The translations under genes and the position numbers were made by a program. Positions 1 to 7,529 of a stretch of DNA of 16,017 nt are shown here, piece after piece (the first letter of the stretch is position 1; each line of letters starts with the position of its first letter). The notes beneath the pieces were generated by a model. It made no database searches and was not told where the DNA came from. It saw only the letters and a list, made by a program, of their open reading frames with translations. The DNA lies in contig NZ_CAMXYY010000034.1 of assembly GCF_947253395.1 (NCBI RefSeq), positions 1 to 16,017 of the forward strand, written 5' to 3'. The stretch is from an uncultured Olegusella sp. Its GTDB lineage: Bacteria; Actinomycetota; Coriobacteriia; Coriobacteriales; Atopobiaceae.

Positions 1-1474
1 TCTCAACATGTTTAGGATTAAGAAAGCTTGCTAGTCTCCGCTTATCATCATTTGTGAGCCATGCCGAAACTTCGATAACGGGGCAGGTCTCATGAGTAAA
101 CGAAACGGTAGAAACAACAAGATCAATGTCATTTTGAAAGAGCCATTCTTGTGCTTCTCGTACACTAAGCACCGCAACGATATTGATTTCAAAACTCGTC
201 TCAAGACGAGATGCTAAAAATTGAGATGTCGATAGTCCTTCTTGGCATACAACAATAGCGCGTGCTTTTCTTACAGCAATTCTGTGCGTTCTCTCTAGTG
301 AGGCAGCGAAAAAGAGGGTGAAGTAGCCAACTTCTCCCTCAGGAAAAGAAACATGGAGAATATTCTCTACTATAGATATTGAGCGGCTGACTTCTTCATG
401 GAGATCACTGCATTGCTCCTGCACATAGCTTAACATCGGATTGTCAATGATTTCATCTGCAATAGCACGCCAATATGCAGGACGTAGATGGTTAAGGATC
501 CCCTGGAATAATGCTTCATCTTCTTCAAAATGGGCCATTGGAAATTCTTTAGCAACATCTTGTATAAATTGCTGAACCAGCAGGCTCATCTGAATCCAGT
601 TTTCAGAGATAAGTTCATTGCGCTTTACAACCGATGATTCTCTAAGTTTTGCAGCGACGTATTCAAGTTCCCCTTGAGGAATGTCGCTCTGTTGATACAG
701 CATTTCAATTTCAGGTTTATGAGCTTTAACAACCTGAAATTCGCGGGTGATTTCGCTGCCTTGATGTTGAAGGAGCAGCTGAGTAAGAGTGTGTCCGCTA
801 CCAATACGCTTATAGGCAGCGAAAAGACTAAGTATGATTCTGCGACGTGAAGCGTTAGAAAAGTCAACTCCTAGTTCATTTGTCACACTGGTAAGAAAAG
901 ACTCAACAGCCGTAATGAAGGAAGACCCTTCATTTACTAAAACCCTTTCAAATACAAGATCATCATCAAGTACACTCGAGAGGGCGGCTCGGATAGCATT
1001 TTCTTCGCCATCTATCCAATAGCCAGTGAATTGTCGGGATTCAATAGATACGCCAAATGGTGACAGCATTTTGCGGATCTCACGCAGATCACGTGCAAGA
1101 GTGTTGCGTGAAACACCAAAAATTTGTTGGAGATTGTCCATCGAAAAGGGACCGGGTAAACAGATAATTGTTTCTGCGAGGCTACAGCGTCTATATGCGG
1201 GGTCAATATAGATTAATCCTGAATCGTTTACCAAATCAGAAAAACTTAATTTAGGATCAAAGTTATCCTGACCTTTTGTGGTAATACGACTAAAAATTCC
1301 TCTTCGATTTACTATAGGAGGAGCACTCGAAGATGCTAATAAGGTGTTGAGACGTTCGATATCGTTATAAACGGTACGCTTACTTACGCCAAGTATACCG
1401 GATAGTTCGTCAATGGAAGCAGAGGCATTTCGCCTATACAAGACTTCAAATAATATGTTGAGTCTGTTACTCAC
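1..1474 (-). CDS. PRD-domain PTS transcriptional regulator (BglG/MtlR-like), 3' end beyond window
   Basis: An open frame of 491 codons reads from a GTG at 1474 to the window edge with no stop. GGAGG lies just upstream of the GTG; the overlapping ATG at 1476 is followed at once by TGA, so GTG is the only sensible start here. Visible parts: an N-terminal HTH (about residues 5-47, SIDELSGILGVSKRTVYNDI), a second Mga-like HTH (about 107-150), PRD1 (about 190-285), PRD2 (about 295-400, with the typical LNHLRPAYWR around His329), then an EIIB-like domain with a Cys410 loop (CQEGLSTSQ). Members of this family usually end in an EIIA domain, which would lie outside the window. Such proteins are cytosolic DNA-binding activators controlled by PTS phosphorylation. 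In PRD2 the usual second His (E-x-G-Y-x-x-x-H) is Phe388. The gene lies downstream of the sugar operon on the same strand and is more AT-rich than it. Confidence 0.88.
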   Translation of the reverse strand, partial: MSNRLNILFEVLYRRNASASIDELSGILGVSKRTVYNDIERLNTLLASSSAPPIVNRRGIFSRITTKGQDNFDPKLSFSDLVNDSGLIYIDPAYRRCSLAETIICLPGPFSMDNLQQIFGVSRNTLARDLREIRKMLSPFGVSIESRQFTGYWIDGEENAIRAALSSVLDDDLVFERVLVNEGSSFITAVESFLTSVTNELGVDFSNASRRRIILSLFAAYKRIGSGHTLTQLLLQHQGSEITREFQVVKAHKPEIEMLYQQSDIPQGELEYVAAKLRESSVVKRNELISENWIQMSLLVQQFIQDVAKEFPMAHFEEDEALFQGILNHLRPAYWRAIADEIIDNPMLSYVQEQCSDLHEEVSRSISIVENILHVSFPEGEVGYFTLFFAASLERTHRIAVRKARAIVVCQEGLSTSQFLASRLETSFEINIVAVLSVREAQEWLFQNDIDLVVSTVSFTHETCPVIEVSAWLTNDDKRRLASFLNPKHVE

Positions 1475-1785
1475 ATCTCCTCCTTACTTGCTTATCTTAT
1501 GAGGAGATATTTTTATCACCAAAGCCCATTTATTGCAGGATATTTTGCATACTTTGGATACCTAATTGTTAGGCTTGTAATGGGGTATAGCATTCCTATG
1601 CCATGCAACTAGAGACAGGTTCAACAGTCTCAATCACACAAGCGTGTACAGGTATCTGCATATATTCAGACAGGATAATCCATCTATTTTGATGAAAGAA
1701 TTCCTACAGTACGGATACGGTACGTTGGAATCTAGGCTTTGGGTGTTGTCCCATAGCACGTTGATACGTCGCTGGGAATGATGTA
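1475..1785. other. Intergenic region between EIIB and the downstream regulator, with short inverted repeats
   Basis: This 311-bp stretch holds no gene that I can support. It contains a perfect short inverted repeat CCTAA-TTG-TTAGG at 1561-1573 and an imperfect one, GGTATAG-CATTC-CTATGCC, at 1584-1602, both about 100-130 bp upstream of the regulator start and possible operators. Nearer EIIB, 1700-1731 is an imperfect inverted repeat (ATTCC and GTAC arms mirrored by GTAC and GGAAT). It has no T-run on the minus strand, so it is not a convincing terminator. No promoter stands out clearly. Confidence 0.5.
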
Positions 1786-2085
1786 CTAGCCCAGAAGTGT
1801 CAGAGCCTCATCAAGGACCTTTGCGGCTTTCATTTGGCCGAAGTCTTGAGGCTTGATAACCATGACAGCAGCCTTATTACCATAGGAATTCTGGATGTCC
1901 TTAAGGGCAAAACGAATTTGAGGGCCTAGGAGGATGATGTCTGCCCCCTCAGCGTTGTCATCGAGTGTGGACATGGGGACAGCATTAACGGTAGCATTCA
2001 GACCGCGCTTTTCTGCCTCCTCTTCGAGCTTGATTCTCATGATGCCTGTGCTCATGCCAGCGTTGCAGACAAGCAGGATTTTCAT
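1786..2085 (-). CDS. PTS lactose/cellobiose-family EIIB component
   Basis: A 99-residue cytosolic phosphocarrier that passes phosphate from EIIA to the sugar during uptake. The N-terminus MKILLVCNAGMSTGIM carries the phospho-accepting Cys7 in the P-loop CxxGMST of lactose/cellobiose EIIB proteins, and the length is normal for a stand-alone EIIB. The later segment ADIILLGPQIRF matches the conserved middle of the family. AAGGAG is placed correctly before the ATG at 2085. It is the last gene of the operon (EIIA, glycosidase, EIIC, EIIB) and is set off from EIIC by 89 bp containing a strong stem-loop, so its expression may differ from the genes ahead of it. Confidence 0.95.
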   Translation of the reverse strand: MKILLVCNAGMSTGIMRIKLEEEAEKRGLNATVNAVPMSTLDDNAEGADIILLGPQIRFALKDIQNSYGNKAAVMVIKPQDFGQMKAAKVLDEALTLLG

Positions 2086-2130
2086 GGCGTATCTCCTTGG
2101 TGCGCAAATCTTCTGTGCAGACGTAAAAGC

Positions 2131-2162
2131 GGGGGATGGTTCAGCTTATCTGACCATCCCCC
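2131..2162 (-). terminator. Strong stem-loop between EIIC and EIIB (attenuator or mRNA-stabilising hairpin)
   Basis: GGGGGATGGT at 2131-2140 pairs with ACCATCCCCC at 2153-2162. The stem is extended by CAG (2142-2144) with CTG (2150-2152), leaving a tiny loop and one bulge. Read on the minus strand the stem is followed by GCTTTTAC, a run of only four T. It lies 13 bp past the EIIC stop and 45 bp before the EIIB start. The short T-run suggests partial termination or 3'-end protection of the upstream message rather than a full stop. Confidence 0.65.
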
Positions 2163-2174
2163 TTATTTATACCC

Positions 2175-3488
2175 TTACTCAGCAAGCGAAGGGTCGGCCT
2201 CTTCCTCAAGCTTCTTTTTCTCATAAGCCTTAAAGAAGGGGAAATAGAGCAGACCATCAAGGGCGATCAGGGCAAACATAAAGAAGAGAGCCTTGATATC
2301 CATGGTGGCAAGAAAGGCGCCGATGGGTGCAGGAAGATTCCAACCTGGATAGGCAACGCAATGTGAAATCAAACCGAAGCTCATAGCTAAGTATGTTACC
2401 AGGGCATTGATGGGCATCACGCATACAAAGGGGATAAGCATTGTGGGATTGTACATCAGGGGCAGACCAAAGATGATGGGCTCGTTGATATTAAAGAAGG
2501 CGGGGATGATGGCAAGCTCTCCCACGGTCTTAATCTGCTTAGATTTAGAGAAGAAGCAAAGAATGGCTAGAGCGAGGGTCGCTCCAGAGCCGCCAATTGT
2601 TAGGAAAATCCACCAGAACGACTCGTCCACGATAAAAGGTAGAGCGTACTGTGAGGTACCAGAGGCGAAGGCAGCCATGTTGGCTCCAAGGTTGGCATAG
2701 AGGATGACATCCAGTGGGCTGGTGATGACAGAGTCATGAATGCCAAACCACCACAGGAGTGCAACAACGAAAGCTAAGACAATTATGCCTACAGGACTAG
2801 AGGCCAGAGCTACCAGAGGACTCATGATCAGAGTCATGAGGGCGGGCAGTGGGGAGCCAGTGAGAGTATGCAGGGCGTAGGAGATTATGGAGTTGATTAC
2901 CAGAACAATGCCCACAGGAATCAGACCTGCAAAAGAGTCAGATAACGCAGGAGGAACGCCAGCTCCAGCTAGTTCAATATGACCAACTTTACGCTGTTCA
3001 AGGTTGCGATAGAACTCAACAGTGAAGAAAGAAGAGATGATGGCGGCAAATAGACCCGTAGAGCCAAAGTAGGTGGTATCGATGCTCCAGTCTCCTGGAT
3101 TAGCAGAGTAAATCAAGAAGGATGCACCTGAGAGGGCGGCAGGCAGAAGGGTTTCATAGCCATAGGACTTGCCCAAGTTGTAGCCGATTCCAATCGAGAC
3201 CCAAAGAGCTAGGCAGCCGACGGTTAAGTTATGCACGCCACTTCCCAGGAAAGGATCAAGCGCACCAGCTACAGCAGTCCATCCCTCCATGAAGTTGCGC
3301 ATGAGACCAGGATCCATGGTGGCAGGATCAGTGGTGGGTGAGACGATAATAAGCGCAAAGCACCCAATTGTGATGAAGGGAATTAGGGTGAGGAACGCAT
3401 TCTGAATTGCCTGGATATAGCGGTTGCGGCTCATCTTGTTGGCAATCGGGGCGAGGTGTGACTCAACCCATTCAGTGAACTTTTCCAT
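2175..3488 (-). CDS. PTS lactose/cellobiose-family EIIC permease
   Basis: A 437-residue polytopic membrane permease that binds and translocates a disaccharide (cellobiose/lactose type) for phosphorylation by EIIB. The start at 3488 (MEKFTEWVESHLAPIANKMS) is chosen because GGAAGGAAGG sits just upstream and because the family begins this way; a start at 3515 would add nine residues overlapping the previous gene. Family signatures are present: His251 in the WWFGIH motif and Glu336 in NINEPIIFGLP. These correspond to the sugar-contacting His and Glu known from the crystallised diacetylchitobiose EIIC. The length is usual for the family. It begins 2 nt after the glycosidase stop, so the two are co-translated. 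The last residues (KKKLEEEADPSLAE) are a charged cytosolic tail. Confidence 0.95.
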   Translation of the reverse strand: MEKFTEWVESHLAPIANKMSRNRYIQAIQNAFLTLIPFITIGCFALIIVSPTTDPATMDPGLMRNFMEGWTAVAGALDPFLGSGVHNLTVGCLALWVSIGIGYNLGKSYGYETLLPAALSGASFLIYSANPGDWSIDTTYFGSTGLFAAIISSFFTVEFYRNLEQRKVGHIELAGAGVPPALSDSFAGLIPVGIVLVINSIISYALHTLTGSPLPALMTLIMSPLVALASSPVGIIVLAFVVALLWWFGIHDSVITSPLDVILYANLGANMAAFASGTSQYALPFIVDESFWWIFLTIGGSGATLALAILCFFSKSKQIKTVGELAIIPAFFNINEPIIFGLPLMYNPTMLIPFVCVMPINALVTYLAMSFGLISHCVAYPGWNLPAPIGAFLATMDIKALFFMFALIALDGLLYFPFFKAYEKKKLEEEADPSLAE

Positions 3489-3490
3489 GT

Positions 3491-4891
3491 TTACCTTCCT
3501 TCCTTTAGGTTCCAAGCTGCAATTGTGTCCTTGTACCAGTAGTAGCTGTCCTTTGGGATACGGCGGTAGTTATCGTTGTAATCTACGTAAATCAAGCCAT
3601 AGCGCTTTGCATAGCCATTAATCCAACTGTAGAGATCCATGGTGGACCATACGAAGTAGCCGCGGACGTCACAGCCTTCCTCTCGTGCTTTGAGCGTCCA
3701 GTTAACGAAGCCCTTAAGGAAATCAACGCGATATGTGTCGTGTACCTGTCCATCAACCAGTTGGTCACGATAACCCATGCCATTCTCAGTAATCATGAAT
3801 ACAAGGTTTGGATAACGCTCATGGAGTTGATGCAGCAGAGTGTAGATTGACTTGGGATAAAGCTCCATGCCCCAAGCATTTTTCTGAGTAGTAGGGTCCT
3901 CATCGACTGAGAACCAGCCTGCAATATTAGTTTCATTGCTCGAATCAGCGGTACCAGTGTTGTTGGTTGAAAGCGAGGTCTGACTGGTAGTGCAAGGTTT
4001 GACTAGCGTACGGTCATAGGCATTGATACCTAGCATGTCCACCTTGCCAGCAGCTAAAATTTCTTGATCGCCAGGGAGCAGGTAGTCTAAGGTTTGGTTT
4101 TCGGAACGCAACTTGTCAATTAGTTCTGTCGGTAGCTGACCTAGCACTGCGACATCATTGACACTGCGGTTGTAGAAGAGGTCGGCTAGGCGTTTTGCTT
4201 CTTGGTAGTCGGGAGTATCACTCCGGGCTTCAATAGCATAGGAGTCACTTACCAGTCCAATCATGCCTTGGTAAGCTCCTTCGCGGAAGGCTACAACTGC
4301 CTTGGCGCTCGCAAGAAGCATGTGGTACATCGCTTTCCACCGACGAGAGAGATCCTTGACGTTGGGTGGATAGTTACCGATGCCGTAGCAGCAGAGGGTG
4401 TCATAGTTGGGCTCGTTGACTGTAAACCAGGTGCGCACGCGGTCGCCAAAGGCGTTAAAGCAGACCTTGGCATAGGCACAAAATGCGTCCGAGGTTTGGC
4501 GATTCTCCCAGCCACCTGCAACAAAGAGGGGCTCAGGTAGGTCGTAGTGGTAAAGAGTTACTACAGGCTCGATACCACGAGCAAGACAGGCATCAATTAC
4601 GGCGTTATAATGCGCGATACCCTCTGGATTTACCGCTCCGGTACCATTCGGGATAATCCTAGTCCAAGCAATCGAGAACCGGTAGGCATTCTGTCCACCT
4701 GCAGCCATCAGATTGAGGTCTTCCTCAAAGCGGTGGTAGTGGTCAGAAGCAATATCGCCAGTTGCCGGATTTATGTTGTTTTTCTCGCTATGACAGAAGA
4801 CGTCCCAGTTAGACTGTCCCTTACCGTCCTCATTCCAGGCACCCTCACATTGGTAGGCGGCGGTGGCGCTACCCCAGAGAAAGGCACTCAT
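3491..4891 (-). CDS. GH1 6-phospho-beta-glycosidase (glucosidase or LacG-like galactosidase)
   Basis: A 466-residue cytosolic family-1 glycosidase that hydrolyses the 6-phosphorylated disaccharide delivered by the PTS. The start at 4891 has AGGAGG 5 nt upstream and gives the canonical beginning MSAFLWGSATAAYQCEGAW. Acid/base Glu160 lies in TVNEP and nucleophile Glu369 in MITENG. The phosphate-binding triad S-x6-K-x-Y is present as Ser422, Lys429 and Tyr431 in YSWINGYAKRYG, so a 6-phospho-substrate is expected. The residue after Ser422 is Trp423. A Trp here is typical of 6-phospho-beta-galactosidases such as lactococcal LacG, whereas classical 6-phospho-beta-glucosidases have a smaller residue. 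The substrate could therefore be lactose-6P, cellobiose-6P or both. The ATG overlaps the EIIA stop by 4 nt (ATGA). Confidence 0.93.
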   Translation of the reverse strand: MSAFLWGSATAAYQCEGAWNEDGKGQSNWDVFCHSEKNNINPATGDIASDHYHRFEEDLNLMAAGGQNAYRFSIAWTRIIPNGTGAVNPEGIAHYNAVIDACLARGIEPVVTLYHYDLPEPLFVAGGWENRQTSDAFCAYAKVCFNAFGDRVRTWFTVNEPNYDTLCCYGIGNYPPNVKDLSRRWKAMYHMLLASAKAVVAFREGAYQGMIGLVSDSYAIEARSDTPDYQEAKRLADLFYNRSVNDVAVLGQLPTELIDKLRSENQTLDYLLPGDQEILAAGKVDMLGINAYDRTLVKPCTTSQTSLSTNNTGTADSSNETNIAGWFSVDEDPTTQKNAWGMELYPKSIYTLLHQLHERYPNLVFMITENGMGYRDQLVDGQVHDTYRVDFLKGFVNWTLKAREEGCDVRGYFVWSTMDLYSWINGYAKRYGLIYVDYNDNYRRIPKDSYYWYKDTIAAWNLKEGR

Positions 4892-5244
4892 GATGTCACC
4901 TCCTTGCTTACAACTTGGTTTTCCGCAGTTTGAAACTTTTCGCGGTACAGTAAGATGAATTCCTTTGCCACACACTCGAAGAGAATCGCGGACATCAGAT
5001 GATCCTGACTGTGGGCTACAATAATTCCCACGGGCACATCTTTGCCTTGAGCTTCTTCGGTCAGCATCCTGGTTTGGGCATTGTGAGCCTCGTTGAGCGC
5101 TTTCTTACCCTCCTCGACGAGCCGATCTGCCTCATTGAAGTTTCCCTCACGTGCGCTGTGTATAGCTTGGTAAAAGTTGCTAAAGGCATCACCCGCATTA
5201 GCGATGATCTCTAACGAGATTGCTTGCGCTTCATTCTGGGTCAT
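4888..5244 (-). CDS. PTS lactose/cellobiose-family EIIA component
   Basis: A 118-residue cytosolic phosphotransferase that accepts phosphate from HPr and passes it to EIIB. The start at 5244 (MTQNEAQAISLEIIANAGDA) has AGGGAGG upstream. An open extension up to 5463 exists but lacks a good ribosome site and is not family-like. His78 in IIVAHSQDHLM is the phosphorylation site and Asp81 the conserved metal-contacting residue; both fall at the same positions as in lactococcal EIIA-Lac. The protein is predicted all-helical and trimeric from family knowledge. It is slightly longer than usual because of a C-terminal tail (ENQVVSKEVTS). It is the first gene of the operon and is divergently arranged with the PRD regulator at 5505. 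Confidence 0.95.
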   Translation of the reverse strand: MTQNEAQAISLEIIANAGDAFSNFYQAIHSAREGNFNEADRLVEEGKKALNEAHNAQTRMLTEEAQGKDVPVGIIVAHSQDHLMSAILFECVAKEFILLYREKFQTAENQVVSKEVTS

Positions 5245-5299
5245 GGCACCTCCCTTGTCGGTATGCCACAGACAGCGGCTGGTGATATGCATGGCCGTG

Positions 5300-5328
5300 A
5301 ATATAGATTGTGTATTGCGGGGTTTCCA
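5300..5328 (-). promoter_or_regulatory. Candidate promoter of the PTS operon
   Basis: Read on the minus strand, TGGAAA (5328-5323) and TATATT (5305-5300) are separated by exactly 17 nt and resemble -35 and -10 boxes (4/6 and 5/6 matches). The predicted transcript start would be about 50 nt upstream of the EIIA ATG. The weak -35 box is what one expects of an activator-dependent promoter. This is by inspection only. Confidence 0.4.
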
Positions 5329-5362
5329 GTCGCGACTTGCGGGGCATCCCGCAGATGCTGGT
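5328..5362. promoter_or_regulatory. Cluster of palindromes, candidate operator of the PRD regulator
   Basis: Three symmetrical elements are packed into 35 bp: AGTCGCGACT at 5328-5337 is a perfect palindrome; TGCGGG-GCAT-CCCGCA at 5338-5353 is a perfect 6-bp inverted repeat; and GCATC-CCGCA-GATGC overlaps it at 5345-5359. A CCAG at 5326-5329 is also mirrored by CTGG at 5359-5362. They abut and overlap the candidate -35 box of the PTS operon, the usual place for an activator site. A cis-acting role is inferred. Confidence 0.45.
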
Positions 5363-5504
5363 GACTGTATGGCAGGTCTGAGGACGACATAACGTGTAAA
5401 TTGCGCGACTATATGTTTGTCCACAGATAGTTTGTTCTGCTTGGCCTGCGAGAAACGGCGCATGGCAGATGCACCTAAGAAGCGGATGAGGCGGGGGAGG
5501 TGGC

Positions 5505-7403
5505 ATGGTGAACCTAAGCGAACGTCAGCAAGCTATCCTGCGAATGGTCCTTGCAGGTGACGGTCCTGTTACTGGTTCTGAGTTGGCTCGCCAACTGGGC
5601 GTGTCGCTGCGCACGGTACAGGCTGATATAGCCCGCATCAACAGTGATGAACAGGTTTTGATTAGTACGAACCGAGGTTATTTGCCTACGCTTGCAGCCA
5701 GTACCATGATTCGCGAGTATGCCCGCGACGCCGTTTGCCCTGCACCAGCTCATCAGATAATGGTGCATCTTCTTGCAGGTGAAGAGCTGACTGTTGATGA
5801 TTTGGCACTTGCTCTTTACGAAAGTACAAGCTCCGTTGAGCGTCAGCTTACAGAAGTCAAGGACATCTTAGATAAGCATGGTCTCACCTTGTGCCGCACC
5901 AAAGGGCGCCTACGGGTGGAGGGCAACGAGTGTTTACGACGCAGGCTTATGGGACAGCTAGTCTTAGATGAGGTTGGCCCCGCCTTCTCGCTGACTGAGG
6001 CTTTTGCATCCAACCTTAAAGGTATAAGAATTGACGAGGTGTCGGACGTATTACAACAGGCGGCATTAGCCTGTAACCTTACGATTCCCGAGGGGTATGG
6101 TCAAGATCTAGCAGTTAGTGTGACCGTTGCGCTTTTCTTTATAAAACCTGAGTCTGCGTCAGTTGGGGACAGTATGGCTGCCACCCTAGCCGCTGATGCT
6201 GCGTCTGTTGCAAGTGAGCCATGCGAGCGGAGAATGGCACGCGAAATCTGCCGTCTCTATGGCAAGATGCACCCGTTAAGCCCCAGCGAGGAAGACCTCG
6301 ACTACCTTGCCTCACTCCTCGCAGGAAGAGTTCGCGCTACCAATGTGGCGGACGCACGTGTTGTTGAAGGTATGCCGAAAGAGTTTGAAATTAAGGTAAC
6401 TACCATAGCTACCTCGGTATTTGCTGACTATTTGATTCCTGCACCCAACCATTTACAGCTGCACAATTTTGCCCTTCACGTGTATGCCATGATCAGACGG
6501 GCGAAGTCCAATCCGTTTGTAGATCTGACCATCACTGAGAGTATCCGCATCAACAGTCCTTTTATTTATGAAGTATCACTCGCTGTAGCAGATCGTCTTG
6601 GCAAGGAACTTGGTGTGAAGATAGCTCAAGGCGAGCTGGGATTCATCTGCGTCCACGTAGGCCTCATCATCCTTGAGGATATGGGTGAGCAACGCATAAC
6701 CATAGCCGTGGCTGGTGAGGATTACCGGGGTATCCGCCGCCGTATTATCGCTAATCTCTCTACTAGGCTGGCTACGTATGTAGATGTAACTGCCTTTGAC
6801 TTGAGCTCTGATGTGGATGCTGATATTTTGGTGACTACTGGTGAGATTCCTGTCACAACAGGCACAGTGATACAGGTTTCCCCTCTCTTTACAGAACGTG
6901 ACTTTCAGGCGGTTGAGGTTGCCGTGACCTCATTCGTGGAGCATCGTGATGCCCTGAAAGCCGCTAAAGCTACCCGATTCTTCCGCCTCGAAGTTTTCTT
7001 CCGAGAACAGGACCTGCATACGCGCGAGGAAACAATCTGCTTTTTGGCAAAGAGGCTTCAGGATTATGGTGTGGTGGGGGAGGATTTTGCCCAATCGGTC
7101 CTTAGACGCGAGTCTATGGGGTCAACGGGCTTCTTTGGACTCTTTGCCATCCCTCATGCCATGGAGATGGATGCCTCGCGCACCACCATTGCTACGCTAG
7201 TGAGCGAGAAGGGTATCGAATGGAATGGCAGCAGGGTTAATGTGGTGTTGATGATTGCTCTTAATGCGCAGGATAGGGGAATTTTCATGGACATCTACGA
7301 TGGTATTATTCGCCAGCTTTGTGATGCACGTCGCATTTCTCGGCTGACACGTACCAAAACTTTAGAGGACTTCCTGCACTGCATGCTGTATTCATTAAGC
7401 TAA
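5505..7403 (+). CDS. PRD-domain PTS transcriptional regulator (BglG/LicR-like)
   Basis: A 632-residue cytosolic regulator, probably the direct activator of the divergent PTS operon. The start ATG at 5505 is preceded by GGGGGAGG. Domains seen: N-terminal HTH (about residues 4-47, SELARQLGVSLRTVQADIARI), Mga-like HTH (about 85-145), PRD1 (about 165-275), PRD2 (about 290-395), a degenerate EIIB-like domain (about 397-470), and a C-terminal EIIA of the fructose/mannitol type (about 490-630) with His551 in AIPHAME. PRD2 keeps both regulatory histidines (His325 in FALHVYAMIRR and His384 in ELGFICVHVG). PRD1 seems to lack them. The EIIB-like loop reads AVAGEDYRG with no cysteine, so it probably cannot be phosphorylated there. 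The family senses EIIB and HPr phosphorylation. Length is normal for a full-size member. Confidence 0.93.
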   Translation: MVNLSERQQAILRMVLAGDGPVTGSELARQLGVSLRTVQADIARINSDEQVLISTNRGYLPTLAASTMIREYARDAVCPAPAHQIMVHLLAGEELTVDDLALALYESTSSVERQLTEVKDILDKHGLTLCRTKGRLRVEGNECLRRRLMGQLVLDEVGPAFSLTEAFASNLKGIRIDEVSDVLQQAALACNLTIPEGYGQDLAVSVTVALFFIKPESASVGDSMAATLAADAASVASEPCERRMAREICRLYGKMHPLSPSEEDLDYLASLLAGRVRATNVADARVVEGMPKEFEIKVTTIATSVFADYLIPAPNHLQLHNFALHVYAMIRRAKSNPFVDLTITESIRINSPFIYEVSLAVADRLGKELGVKIAQGELGFICVHVGLIILEDMGEQRITIAVAGEDYRGIRRRIIANLSTRLATYVDVTAFDLSSDVDADILVTTGEIPVTTGTVIQVSPLFTERDFQAVEVAVTSFVEHRDALKAAKATRFFRLEVFFREQDLHTREETICFLAKRLQDYGVVGEDFAQSVLRRESMGSTGFFGLFAIPHAMEMDASRTTIATLVSEKGIEWNGSRVNVVLMIALNAQDRGIFMDIYDGIIRQLCDARRISRLTRTKTLEDFLHCMLYSLS

Positions 7404-7437
7404 AACGACAGATGAACACACAGCGAAAGATACTCTC

Positions 7438-7466
7438 CCAAAACGACTGACTACGCCAGAGTCGTT
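7438..7466 (-). terminator. Candidate terminator of the sulfatase operon
   Basis: AACGACT (7442-7448) and AGTCGTT (7460-7466) form a 7-bp stem with an 11-nt loop. On the minus strand the stem runs into TTTT then GGG, so it could end transcription about 65 nt past the sulfatase stop. In the plus direction no T-run follows, so it is unlikely to stop the regulator message efficiently. Confidence 0.5.
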
Positions 7467-7529
7467 CTCGAAGCGTGCAGGTACTCAAGAGCGTGCGTTC
7501 CGTACTATTAAAGTTGCCTTCTTAAGTAG

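Noticed and set aside
1561..1579. Second iron box near TTAGGCT
   Set aside because: Aligned to the DtxR consensus it matches at only about 8 of 19 positions, and its CCTAA/TTAGG arms are in the opposite order.
4891..5463. Longer EIIA and glycosidase starts (5463 and 4975)
   Set aside because: The downstream ATGs at 5244 and 4891 have strong ribosome sites and match family N-termini; the upstream extensions do neither.
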